Below are positions 53,635 through 62,973 of a DNA stretch of 64,000 nt, in pieces. Position 1 is the first letter of the stretch, and the number at the start of each line of letters is the position of its first letter. A model generated the notes under the pieces. That model did no database searches, had not been told where the DNA came from, and worked only from the letters and a program-made list of their open reading frames with translations. The stretch is from UBA11612 sp965228575 (GTDB lineage Bacteria > Pseudomonadota > Alphaproteobacteria > Rhodospirillales > Rhodospirillaceae). The stretch lies in contig CBDDHW010000005.1 of the NCBI GenBank assembly GCA_965228575.1, forward strand, positions 1 to 64,000, read 5' to 3'. A program made the translations under genes and the position numbers.

Positions 53635-55254
53635 TTAGTTGCGTTCGCCTGACACATCCACCTCCGCCCCAGGAAGAGCTGGTGTGTGGACCGGTCTCCG
53701 CGCTGCTTGAGTTAGTTGCTCAAAGCTATAGCCAAGTGAGAAGAGTTTTGGTTCGCTAAAGGCGGTTCCAAGGAAAGAAATCGTTACCGGCAAGTCATCT
53801 GTCGTGAACCCCGCAGGGACGATTAAATCCGGGAACCCAGTCAAATTCGCTATTCCCGTTGGAGAAAGTGTTCTTGGGATCGCAACACCGGGCGGCCCCA
53901 CGATCTGAGCCGGACGTCTCATATTGGTCGGATAAACGATCGCGTCCAATTCATGTTTCGCAAACAGACCTTCGACGAGAGCAGTCGTCATCGGCATATA
54001 GTAATTGCGCAACGCAATATACCCAGGATCCTCCATCGTACCATGTGCGATATCGCGCTCCTCAAAAAACGCCCATCTGTAGGGATTGGGTCCGGCACCG
54101 TCCTCACCCATGCTGGTGTACTCATAGGAGCGCTCGATTAACTCTTCCACACTCTTGGGATATTCAGGTCCGATCGTTTTTAAGTAATCTTCAACCTGCG
54201 CCCTAAATTCCGGTGGAAACATCGTGTAAATAGCTTGACGGTATGAATCGAGAAACCACTGTGGGTATCGCACCTCGATAAGGGTAGCTCCGGCTTTTTC
54301 CATTGCCCTTAAAGAGGCTTCGAAAATCCAATCAACATCTGGGTCAGCGCCGGTAAAATCACGGGCAACGCCGATGCGAGCTCCTTCGAGAGCCCCCATC
54401 CTTAAGAACTGCGTATAGTCAGTATGGAAATTACCTTTGCTTTTGTCGGTAGCTGAATCGGCGGAATCCACACCCGTCATAACGCCTAGCGACACAGCAA
54501 CATCGTAGACGCTGCGGGCCATGGGACCAGCCGTGTCCAAACTAAGTGCCAGGGGAATGATTCCGTCTCGACTGATCAATCCATGCGTTGGCTTTAATCC
54601 AGCAAGGCCCGCGACACTCGTTGGACCACGAACAGAACCGCCCGTGTCGGTCCCAAGACCCAAGGGCGCGTAGCCAGCTGCGATGGCAACACCTGTTCCA
54701 CCAGATGATCCCGCTGGTGTGCGTGTGAGATCATGAGGATTCAGGGATTGCCCGCCCATAGAACTCTGTGAACCGTTCGCGAACTCTCCCAAATTTACCT
54801 TCGCGAGAATAATCGCCCCGCCGTCACGCAACTTCTTCACTAAAAAGGCGTCGTCCGGCGCCATGGCCCCCTCAAGTAGAACTGATCCACCAGTTGTGGG
54901 CATATCAACCGTGTCGATATTATCCTTAAAAACCACGGGTATCCCATGGAGAGGTGAACGCGGACCTTTAGCCTTGCGCTCCTCGTCCAAGGCTCGCGCT
55001 ATTTCTAAAGCGTTCGGATTTAAAGAAATAACAGCGTGTAGTTTGGGGCCCGTGCGATCAAATGCTGCAATTCGCTCGAGACACATTTCCACTAATCGCT
55101 CTGATGTAAGTGTACCTGCTTCAAACGCTGCATTGAGTTCCGCAATAGTCGCTTGGTCAAAAGCGATTGTTTCAGCCAGTGCCCTTTGAGAATTTCCAAT
55201 CAAAGCAGCGCATAAAAAAACACTCAGAAAATTTATAATTGTAGATTTGATCAT
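53635..55254 (-). CDS. exported amidase-signature enzyme, copy 1
   Basis: This 539-residue amidase has a Sec signal (cleavage near RALAE), then IAELNAAFEAGTLTSERLV. The catalytic triad is Lys110 in GIPVVFKDN, cis-Ser183 in GSSGGTG and nucleophile Ser207 in DTGGSVRGP. Amidase-signature enzymes hydrolyse amide bonds, such as fatty, aryl or amino-acid amides. This copy is closest to the two following amidases and shares ERIAAFDR, NALEIARALDEER and HGIPV. The ATG at 55254 follows GGAG. It is the last gene of the amidase run. Confidence 0.92.
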   Translation of the reverse strand: MIKSTIINFLSVFLCAALIGNSQRALAETIAFDQATIAELNAAFEAGTLTSERLVEMCLERIAAFDRTGPKLHAVISLNPNALEIARALDEERKAKGPRSPLHGIPVVFKDNIDTVDMPTTGGSVLLEGAMAPDDAFLVKKLRDGGAIILAKVNLGEFANGSQSSMGGQSLNPHDLTRTPAGSSGGTGVAIAAGYAPLGLGTDTGGSVRGPTSVAGLAGLKPTHGLISRDGIIPLALSLDTAGPMARSVYDVAVSLGVMTGVDSADSATDKSKGNFHTDYTQFLRMGALEGARIGVARDFTGADPDVDWIFEASLRAMEKAGATLIEVRYPQWFLDSYRQAIYTMFPPEFRAQVEDYLKTIGPEYPKSVEELIERSYEYTSMGEDGAGPNPYRWAFFEERDIAHGTMEDPGYIALRNYYMPMTTALVEGLFAKHELDAIVYPTNMRRPAQIVGPPGVAIPRTLSPTGIANLTGFPDLIVPAGFTTDDLPVTISFLGTAFSEPKLFSLGYSFEQLTQAARRPVHTPALPGAEVDVSGERN

Positions 55255-55279
55255 GTCGCTCACTCCACGCAGCAAGAGT

Positions 55280-56252
55280 TTAACTCTCTAATTCTCCGTA
55301 CCACGCCTCGAAGGCACGGTTATAAAACACCTTCGACGTGGGGTTGAACAAGGCCCACTCCCCCAACGAGCTCGGTAAGGAAAAATTGCTTCCGGCGTCT
55401 GCAGCTTCAATACCAGCTGCGTGCGCACTTCGTGCAGACTGCTCCACCTCTTCAAGCATTGCGATATAGAGGTCTAGATCAGCCTGACTTGAAAAGTGGC
55501 CCATGACCCGGGACATAGATTGTTTCTTGTGCACGCTTCAACGCACGGACGGACTCGGCCATTTTTGTAGGAACCGTATCAACGTAATTTGGAAACATCG
55601 CGTTCCAGACTAAGTCTCCACAGAAAACGACATTGGGATCATCGAGCTCAACGGTAACATCGCTATCTGTGTGTCCTCCGCGCGGAACCAGGGTAACTAC
55701 CCTCCCGCCAAGATCAATCTCTGTGCGCTCGGTCGTTGAAAGCAATTCGGCGTCCTCGAGTGCAGCAACGCGCGCTTCATCGGGTGTTCGCTGGCGCTCT
55801 ATCACTAGGTCTCGTGTCCGGTCGGTGCTTCGTATTTCTGGACGATCAGACTCGTTTAAGTATCCCGCAACGCCATTCGAGTGGTCGCCATGATAATGCG
55901 TGATCGCGACATGGGTGGGCCACTTTCCCGTCAACTCTCGCGACATTCCAGCCAGCCACTGGGCTCCTTCGGGCTGACTAAATCCTTCAATAGCGAGTAC
56001 GCCGTTCCGGCCAGCAATAAGACCACCGTTCGCAATCGTCGTGCGGGATCCGGTCAGTGGGGTCGAAATATGCGCCCATACACCCTCCGCGACTTCTTCC
56101 AACGTCCCAAAAGGCTCTTCTGCGACAACTCTGCCAAGAGATTCTGCAGCCCAAAGGCTCCGAGTTGGAATGGGCATTGTCGCCGCAACGAGAGCAATAT
56201 GCGCTGCACACGATACGTGCTCCTTAACAAAGGAGCGCCGACTAATTTTCAT
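55280..56252 (-). pseudogene. Tat-exported metallo-beta-lactamase-fold hydrolase, frameshifted
   Basis: The N-terminus has a twin-arginine signal (KISRRSFVKEH). The MBL domain has HYHGDH (His119, His121, Asp123, His124), GGHTDSDV and a VFCGDLVWN site. The frame breaks after YVPGHGPLF at an A-run (55492-55495 on the plus strand). Removing one base restores SQADLDLYIAMLEEVEQSA and the natural end at 55280, giving about 323 residues. This resembles SoxH-type or quinoprotein-relay MBL proteins. It lies between two amidase genes, so it could cleave a related amide or lactone. Recent inactivation or an assembly error are both possible. Confidence 0.82.
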
Positions 56253-56308
56253 ACCCAGACCTTCCCGTGACGGCTGTTCACAGATCGTATTCCGAATAAC
56301 CAATGCCG

Positions 56309-57922
56309 TTAGTTATCAGGCACCTCGATCATTCCTCCAGGAAGTGGCGGCGTATTCACAGGACGGCGAAACGCTTTCACCGTTTGTTCAAAGCTGTACC
56401 CCAACGCGAGAATTTTAGGTTCAGCGAACGCCTGTCCGAGGAATGAAACAGTGACCGGAAGATCGTCCGTTGTGAAACCAGCCGGAACGATCAAAGCCGG
56501 AAATCCTGTTAAGTTTCCAACAACAGTCGTGGATACACCACCGCCACCCGATGACGTATTTGCAGCCGCAATTTGCGGAGGACGTCGCAGCGCCGTTGGA
56601 TACACGAGAGCGTCAAGATTATGCTTTTCGAATATTCCGTTTATTAGGGCTGTCGTCATAGGCATGCCGTAGTCATGAGCCGCGATGTACCCAGGGTCGG
56701 TCAGCGTTCCGCTTTCATTTTCCACATGGAAAAAATTCCACCGGTACGGGTTTGCACCTGCTCCATCCTCACCCAAACTGGTGTATTCATAAGACCGCTC
56801 AATCAACTCCTCCAACGTTTTTGGATATTTGGAGTCCAATGTCGACAAGTAGTCGGCAATCTGCACCTTAAATTCGGGCGGGTAGATCGACCACAACATG
56901 GCCGATGCGGAATTTAAAAACCATTCTGGATAGCGGACATCTATGAGTGTCGCACCCGCCTTCTCCATAGCTTTGAGCGATGCATTAAACACCCAGTCCA
57001 CATCCGGATCGAAACCGGCGAAATCCCTCACCACACCAATACGCGCGCCATCAAGAGCATCTGCGTCAAGAAATTGTGTGTAGTCTTTGTAGAACTTGCC
57101 CTTGCTCTTGTCCGTGTACGGGTCCGCACGATCAATGCCGGTCATAACGCCTAGGGCGACTGCCGTATCATAGACACTCCGAGTCATCGGACCGCCCATA
57201 TCAAGACTAAGCGCAAGCGGAATAATGCCATCATGACTCAACAAGCCGTGCGTTGGCTTTAGGCCGACAATGCCATTGATTGTTGAAGGACCTCGAATTG
57301 AACCGCCGGTGTCTGTGCCCAGACCAATCGGCGCGTAGCCCGCCGCGATTCCAACACCGGTACCCCCGGACGACCCGCCTGGTGTGCGCGTCAAATCATG
57401 AGGGTTTAAAGATTGGCCGCCAAGGGAGCTTTGGAAACCATTGGCAAACTCGCCAAGGTTAACCTTTGCCAAAATAATTGCGCCGCCATCTCGAAGTTGT
57501 TTGACCATAAAAGCGTCGTCAGGTGCCATCGAACCTTCTAAGAGCACCGAGCCGCCGGTCGTCGGCATATCCACGGTGTCAAAGTTATCCTTCATGATAA
57601 CAGGGATGCCATGAACCGGAGAACGCGGACCCTTTGTTCTGCGCTCCTCATCCAGCGCGCGAGCAATTTCCAACGCGTTTGGATTGACCGAGATGACCGC
57701 GTGGAGATTTGGACCTTGTCGATCAAAAGCCTCTATGCGGTCGAGACAAAGCTGCACGAGTTTCTCCGCAGTGAGTGTTCCGGCCTCAAAAGCAGCGTTT
57801 AGCTCTGCGATCGTCGCTTCATCAAAATTGATCTGCTTCGCAGATACCGTCGGTGCGGTAAATAACAAGCCGGCACACAATGCCAATACAAAAGCAAAAT
57901 TTTCTACAACCCGTCTAAACAT
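56309..57922 (-). CDS. exported amidase-signature enzyme, copy 2
   Basis: This 537-residue amidase has a Sec signal (FAFVLALCAGLLFTA). The triad is Lys111 in GIPVIMKDN, cis-Ser184 in GSSGGTG and Ser208 in DTGGSIRGP. It is highly similar to copies 1 and 3, including TIAELNAAFEAGTLTAEKLV and AVISVNPNALEIARALDEER. The ATG at 57922 has GAGGGG seven bases upstream, and the in-frame longer start at 57967 is not preferred. It is directly downstream of copy 3 on the same strand. Confidence 0.92.
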   Translation of the reverse strand: MFRRVVENFAFVLALCAGLLFTAPTVSAKQINFDEATIAELNAAFEAGTLTAEKLVQLCLDRIEAFDRQGPNLHAVISVNPNALEIARALDEERRTKGPRSPVHGIPVIMKDNFDTVDMPTTGGSVLLEGSMAPDDAFMVKQLRDGGAIILAKVNLGEFANGFQSSLGGQSLNPHDLTRTPGGSSGGTGVGIAAGYAPIGLGTDTGGSIRGPSTINGIVGLKPTHGLLSHDGIIPLALSLDMGGPMTRSVYDTAVALGVMTGIDRADPYTDKSKGKFYKDYTQFLDADALDGARIGVVRDFAGFDPDVDWVFNASLKAMEKAGATLIDVRYPEWFLNSASAMLWSIYPPEFKVQIADYLSTLDSKYPKTLEELIERSYEYTSLGEDGAGANPYRWNFFHVENESGTLTDPGYIAAHDYGMPMTTALINGIFEKHNLDALVYPTALRRPPQIAAANTSSGGGGVSTTVVGNLTGFPALIVPAGFTTDDLPVTVSFLGQAFAEPKILALGYSFEQTVKAFRRPVNTPPLPGGMIEVPDN

Positions 57923-57983
57923 CACTAATCCCCTCGGTTTAATTCTTGATAACTGTCTCGTCCGCATTCGCTAAATGCATTTA

Positions 57984-59594
57984 CTATTCTGGTACATCAA
58001 TGACTCCGCCCGGTAACGCCGGCGTATGCTTGGGGCGACGCAAAGCGTGTGTTGCTTGCTCAAAACTGTACCCCAACGCCAGAATTTCTGGCTCCGCAAA
58101 TGCTGTACCCAGAAACGAAATACCAACCGGAAGGTCATCGGTCGTAAAACCGGCCGGTACGACCAAAGCTGGAAAGCCCGTCAAATTGGCGATACCGCGC
58201 GCTGAAATTCCTGTACCTAACGGTGGACCCGGTGGAGCCGCGATTTGTGCGGGCCGGTTCATACGTGTTGGATAAACAATCGCATCCAAATTATTTTTCT
58301 GAAAAATTCCCTCAACCAATGCCACGGTTAGCGGCATAAAGTGATCGCGAACCGCAAAATATCCGGGATCGGTAATTTCCCCGCTCGACTGCTCGCGAAG
58401 GAAAAAATTCCAACGCTCCGGATTTGGTCCGGCACCATCATCGCCCAAGCTCATATACTCCTGAGCGCGCTCGATCAGTTCATCAAGACTCTTTGGATAT
58501 TGTTCGTCGGTCGTCTCAAGATATTCGCCAATTTGAACCGCAAACTCCATTGGATACAGTGTGAAAAGGGCCGGAGAATTTGCGTCCAGGAACCACTTAG
58601 GATAACGGACTTCTACAATTGTCGCCCCAGCCTTTTCCATGGCTTTGAGGCTAGCCTCAATGATCCAATCGACATCGGGGTCTGATCCCATGAAATCACG
58701 CGCGACACCGATACGCGCACCATCAAGCGCATCTGCATCTAGAAACTGCGTGTAGTCGGTATGAAACTTACCTCTACTTTTTTCCGTCGCCGGGTCGGCC
58801 CTATCGACTCCGGTCATAATGCCGAGAGATACCGCCGTATCATAAACGGTTCGGGTCATCGGTCCGCCAGTATCAAGGCTCAGCGCAAGCGGTATAATCC
58901 CGTCACGGCTCAACAAGCCGTGCGTCGGCTTCAAACCGACGATCCCATTTACTGTAGATGGACTGCGAATAGACCCTCCAGTGTCCGTCCCCATTCCAAG
59001 CGGCGCGTAGCCCGCTGCGATGGCAACTCCAGTTCCGCCCGAAGATCCAAGTGGCGTGCGCGTAAGGTCATGGGGATTGAGCGATTGTCCGCCAAGCGAA
59101 CTTTGGCTGCCGTTGGCAAATTCCCCTAGATTAACTTTGGCAAGGATAATCGCACCGCCGTCACGCAACTTCTTCACCATAAATGCATCGTCAGGTGCCA
59201 TCGAATCTTCTAAAAGCACTGAACCGCCGGTTGTCGGCATATCGATGGTATCGAAATTGTCTTTGAGGACGACCGGAATGCCATGGATCGGCGACCGCGG
59301 CCCCTTAGCGGCTCTCTCCTTATCTAGAGCTCTCGCGATTTCGAGCGCATCGGGATTAAGTGATATTACTGCATGCAACTTTGGGCCTTGGCGATCAAAC
59401 GCTTCTATTCTCTCTAGGCACATCTGCACGAGTTTCTCGGCAGTCAGCGTGCCGGCCTCAAATGCGGCATTAAGCTCTGCAATCGACGCTGTGTCGAAAT
59501 CGATCGTTTTTGCCGATGATGGCGGCGAGGACGCCAATAGCGCCACCACAAACGTAAGAGCTAAACCAATCCTAAATTTAAAAACAGCAACCAT
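57984..59594 (-). CDS. exported amidase-signature enzyme, copy 3
   Basis: This 536-residue amidase has an N-terminal hydrophobic signal (LALTFVVALLASSPPSSA). Lys111, cis-Ser184 and Ser208 stand in GIPVVLKDN, GSSGGTG and DTGGSIRSP. It shares long segments with copies 1 and 2, so these three arose by tandem duplication. The substrate-facing parts near the C-terminus (YPTRMNRPAQIAAPPGP) differ most between copies. This may mean divergent substrates. Confidence 0.92.
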   Translation of the reverse strand: MVAVFKFRIGLALTFVVALLASSPPSSAKTIDFDTASIAELNAAFEAGTLTAEKLVQMCLERIEAFDRQGPKLHAVISLNPDALEIARALDKERAAKGPRSPIHGIPVVLKDNFDTIDMPTTGGSVLLEDSMAPDDAFMVKKLRDGGAIILAKVNLGEFANGSQSSLGGQSLNPHDLTRTPLGSSGGTGVAIAAGYAPLGMGTDTGGSIRSPSTVNGIVGLKPTHGLLSRDGIIPLALSLDTGGPMTRTVYDTAVSLGIMTGVDRADPATEKSRGKFHTDYTQFLDADALDGARIGVARDFMGSDPDVDWIIEASLKAMEKAGATIVEVRYPKWFLDANSPALFTLYPMEFAVQIGEYLETTDEQYPKSLDELIERAQEYMSLGDDGAGPNPERWNFFLREQSSGEITDPGYFAVRDHFMPLTVALVEGIFQKNNLDAIVYPTRMNRPAQIAAPPGPPLGTGISARGIANLTGFPALVVPAGFTTDDLPVGISFLGTAFAEPEILALGYSFEQATHALRRPKHTPALPGGVIDVPE

Positions 59595-59647
59595 CTCACA
59601 GTCCTCTCAATCAGCAGCCAAGCATCGCGTTAATTGAATGGTAGAAT

Positions 59648-61267
59648 TCAAATGGGTACATGACGAAAAGTGGGTGGGGGAATTGGACCCACCACTTTTT
59701 CGACCTCAATACCTAAACCCAGTATCCGGCTGTCATCCCCTGGCATTCCCTGCAACTGAAGCCCCACAGGAAGGCCTGACGCCAGGCCGGCAGGCAAACT
59801 TAGTGCCGGAGCACCAAACCGTGAACCCCACCAAATATTCGTTAGAATTAGATCCCATTCCTCTACCCACTCACCATCGATGAGCACTTTCTGATCTCTT
59901 GCATTCCAGTTGAAGTTTATCAAAGAGGGAAGCAACATCATCGTGGGCATAGCAAGAGCAACGATGTCATTGTCATTAAATGTACCTGAATACTTTTGCC
60001 AAGCGTCTCTCATGATCGCCATTTCTTCATCTGGCGATAACTCAGGCCGCACTGGTGGTGGTGCAGGTGTGCGGAAGTAGTTTCTTGGAATGGTGCTAAA
60101 TCCGTTCTTTGCTCTTTCAGCTTCAATGTCTTCAACAGTTACGCTTGGCTGGTTTTCCGCCAACCAATCCGCAGTTGGACGCGCACCGCGAGTCACCATT
60201 GGACCCAATCGGTCCCGCTCGCTGAGCTCTATAAGCCCATTAAGATCAATTTCGACCAGTTGTACTCCCGCGTCCCGCAATTTGGCGAAAACCTCCATGG
60301 TGAGACGTCTAATGCGAGAATCGTGAGGTCTTTTTTCCCAGTAGTCCGCGCGCGGAATACCAATCCGTGTTTTTCTCAGGTCGACTGCAGGTACTTCATC
60401 TCCCGTGATAGCCGTATCCAAGAAGGCGACATCAGACACGGTCCGCGCCATCGGGCCCATCGTGTCCATCCAACTTGTGGGCAAGACCATTCCCAAACCG
60501 GAATAGCGCTTTCGATCGTTACCATTAAAATAGTTGTCGAATGCGTACGTAGACGGCCGAAGTCCGGCAATGCCGCAATTCGCCGCCGGCCAGCGGATGG
60601 ACCCTGCAGTATCTTCACCGATACCCGCTGGCGCGATCCGCGCACCTATCGCGGCCCCATTTCCAGTGCTCGATCCACCTGTAACGCGTGATAAGTCATA
60701 CGGATTCCGAGGCACGGGAAAATAGCGACCAGAGCCAGAGCGTGTAATGAGATCAGACATATTTGTCTTTCCCATAACAACCGCACCGGCATTAATCATA
60801 GTATCTATAACCACGGCGTTTTTCTTCGCGATGTAGCCATTAAGTATTTTCGATCCAACCGTTGTCTCATAGCCAGTAACATCGATTTGATCTTTGACGA
60901 CAAACGGGAGGCCTGCGAGCACACCAAGTTTCTCCCCCCGCGAGCGCGATTGATCCACGACTCTGGCGTCTTGCCTTACACGGTCTTCATCGAGCGAGAT
61001 AAATGCATCCAAGTTCCTGTGAACGTTGTGATGCGCTAAGAGAGCGGTGACATATGCCTCTGCCGTCATATCTCCTTTTTGAATATGCTCTACCGCTTCA
61101 CGCGCCCCTAGGTTTGTCATTTCCTCGATTGATTGTGCACGTGCGGACTTGGCGAGACTTATGCTTCCGGCCGCGGCCACGGTTGGAGCCCACGCAGCCG
61201 CTTTCAGAACCTGACGCCTTGAGGGTAAACTCGACCCGCTAGATGAATGTGGTTCGTCGTTTGCCAT
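59648..61267 (-). CDS. Tat-exported amidase-signature enzyme, divergent member
   Basis: This 539-residue amidase has a twin-arginine signal (SRRQVLKAAAW). Its triad is Lys125 in LPFVVKDQ, cis-Ser199 in GGSSTGNG and Ser223 in EDTAGSIRWP. It belongs to a clearly different branch from its neighbours: the oxyanion loop is GSSTG rather than GSSGG and the C-terminus ends in GPIPPPTFRHVPI. GGGGA lies six bases before ATG 61267. It may act on a different amide within the same pathway. Confidence 0.9.
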   Translation of the reverse strand: MANDEPHSSSGSSLPSRRQVLKAAAWAPTVAAAGSISLAKSARAQSIEEMTNLGAREAVEHIQKGDMTAEAYVTALLAHHNVHRNLDAFISLDEDRVRQDARVVDQSRSRGEKLGVLAGLPFVVKDQIDVTGYETTVGSKILNGYIAKKNAVVIDTMINAGAVVMGKTNMSDLITRSGSGRYFPVPRNPYDLSRVTGGSSTGNGAAIGARIAPAGIGEDTAGSIRWPAANCGIAGLRPSTYAFDNYFNGNDRKRYSGLGMVLPTSWMDTMGPMARTVSDVAFLDTAITGDEVPAVDLRKTRIGIPRADYWEKRPHDSRIRRLTMEVFAKLRDAGVQLVEIDLNGLIELSERDRLGPMVTRGARPTADWLAENQPSVTVEDIEAERAKNGFSTIPRNYFRTPAPPPVRPELSPDEEMAIMRDAWQKYSGTFNDNDIVALAMPTMMLLPSLINFNWNARDQKVLIDGEWVEEWDLILTNIWWGSRFGAPALSLPAGLASGLPVGLQLQGMPGDDSRILGLGIEVEKVVGPIPPPTFRHVPI

Positions 61268-61323
61268 CACGTATCCCCATATTGCGCGCTCCTATAGCCG
61301 CGATAATTATTTGATGCAGGAAA

Positions 61324-62928
61324 TTATTCACCGTCTGCCGATATAGCCGCTAAAGCGCGCGGTGGTGGAACGCGGGCTTGCGATGCTTGCTCGTAGTCGT
61401 ACGCAAGGGACAACAACAAATCTTCCGTCCAGGCGGTGCCGACGAACGACAAGCCGACAGGCATACCTTCCACGAGTCCCATCGGAACTGAAATTATTGG
61501 GTAACCAGCAACAGCTGCTGTCGCTGTTAACGAGGGCGGGCGTAAATCACGTTCGGCTGGGATCGGTCCTGGACCAGGTGTACCGTCGGGAGGAATAACT
61601 CCTGCTGGTCCCCCTGTAGGAGTTACGATCGCGACTACATCATGCTCACTCAAAATGCGGTCTATACCATCCTCTTGAGTCATACGTTTACCCGCTTCAA
61701 GCGCTTCAATGTAAACAGGATTCTGGCGGCCGCCCTCGGTCGCCTCTGAGTCTTCAAACAGGTCCATTGTATGCATACTTTCGCGAGGGTCGGTTTTGCT
61801 GAATTCAATAAGATCGGCGAGTGTGCGCACGCTTACTGAATCAGGCATTGTGGCAAAGTAGTTATTCAAATCCTCCTTAAAGTCGTGAAGCAGAATCACG
61901 CGCATCTCAGGGCGTGAATCAACAATGGCGTCTGGCGGAATATCGACCAACTCCGCACCCTGTGCTCTCAAGACGTCCAGAGCCGCATCAAAATTCTCGC
62001 GAGTCACTTCGGCGGTATTCCCGTAGGCTTGTAGGACGCCAATCCGCTTTCCTTGCAGCGCCGTATCGTCTAACGCAGCGACATAGTCTTTTTTGTTCGC
62101 ATCTGCATCCGCAGACCATGGATCTTCAGGGTCCGTTCCGGCCATAACGTTAAGCATCATGGCGACACCGCGAACAGAACGGGTCATCGGGCCAGCTGAA
62201 TCTTGCGTTAAACTGATCGGAACGATCCCACGCCGAGACACCAATGCAATGGTTGGCTTCATTCCGACCACACCATTCACGTTGGATGGACCCACAATAG
62301 ACCCACCTGTTTCGGTGCCAACAGTCCCCGCTGCAAAACTCATCGCCGCCGAAATACCGGAGCCGTTGCTCGACCCCGCAGCCGAACGAGTAATGTCGTA
62401 GGGATTGTGTGTCCCACCGCCGAGCGTGCTGCCGTTCAAAGATGCAGCGTTGCGAAATCCGGCGAATTGCGAGGTGTTTGCTTTCCCGAGTATTATTGCT
62501 CCCGCAGCACGAAGCCTCTTCACAACCTCTGAGTCCCGGCTCGGATAGTTTTCTTCAAGTGCGTAAGAGCCCGCTGTCGTAGGCATACCGACGGCATCGT
62601 GGTTGTCTTTAAAAAGAATAGGCACACCATCGAGCGGTCCGATGGCCTGTCCTGCCTCGCGGCGCGCATCAGATGCGGCAGCTTGTTCCAACGCATCTGG
62701 CGCAATCATGATGACGCCGTTTAAGGGTCCATCCATTGCCTCTATACGGTCGATATAGCCTTGGGTGACCTCCACCGAGGTCGTCGCACCGGCCGCAAGA
62801 TCAGCAGAAATTTGAGGGAGGGGAACTTCCGCCACATTGTACGGTTCAGGCGGAGCCGTTTCCGAGCACGCCGTGAGCGAAAAGATTGCGAGCACCGCAA
62901 AGCCGGTCAAAAATTGTCGGTAATGCAT
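61324..62928 (-). CDS. amidase-signature lipoprotein, copy 1
   Basis: This 534-residue amidase has a lipoprotein signal (FSLTAC, lipobox Cys21), so it is probably anchored in the outer or inner membrane facing the periplasm. The triad is Lys107 in GVPILFKDN, cis-Ser186 in GSSNGSG and Ser210 in TETGGSIVGP. It is a close paralogue of the next gene: SFAAGTVGTETGGSIVGPSN is shared almost exactly. The ATG at 62928 follows GAGGGG. Confidence 0.92.
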   Translation of the reverse strand: MHYRQFLTGFAVLAIFSLTACSETAPPEPYNVAEVPLPQISADLAAGATTSVEVTQGYIDRIEAMDGPLNGVIMIAPDALEQAAASDARREAGQAIGPLDGVPILFKDNHDAVGMPTTAGSYALEENYPSRDSEVVKRLRAAGAIILGKANTSQFAGFRNAASLNGSTLGGGTHNPYDITRSAAGSSNGSGISAAMSFAAGTVGTETGGSIVGPSNVNGVVGMKPTIALVSRRGIVPISLTQDSAGPMTRSVRGVAMMLNVMAGTDPEDPWSADADANKKDYVAALDDTALQGKRIGVLQAYGNTAEVTRENFDAALDVLRAQGAELVDIPPDAIVDSRPEMRVILLHDFKEDLNNYFATMPDSVSVRTLADLIEFSKTDPRESMHTMDLFEDSEATEGGRQNPVYIEALEAGKRMTQEDGIDRILSEHDVVAIVTPTGGPAGVIPPDGTPGPGPIPAERDLRPPSLTATAAVAGYPIISVPMGLVEGMPVGLSFVGTAWTEDLLLSLAYDYEQASQARVPPPRALAAISADGE

Positions 62929-62973
62929 CGTCACACCCCTCATGTAATTAGAGTTAAGTTTTCAATGTGGATA

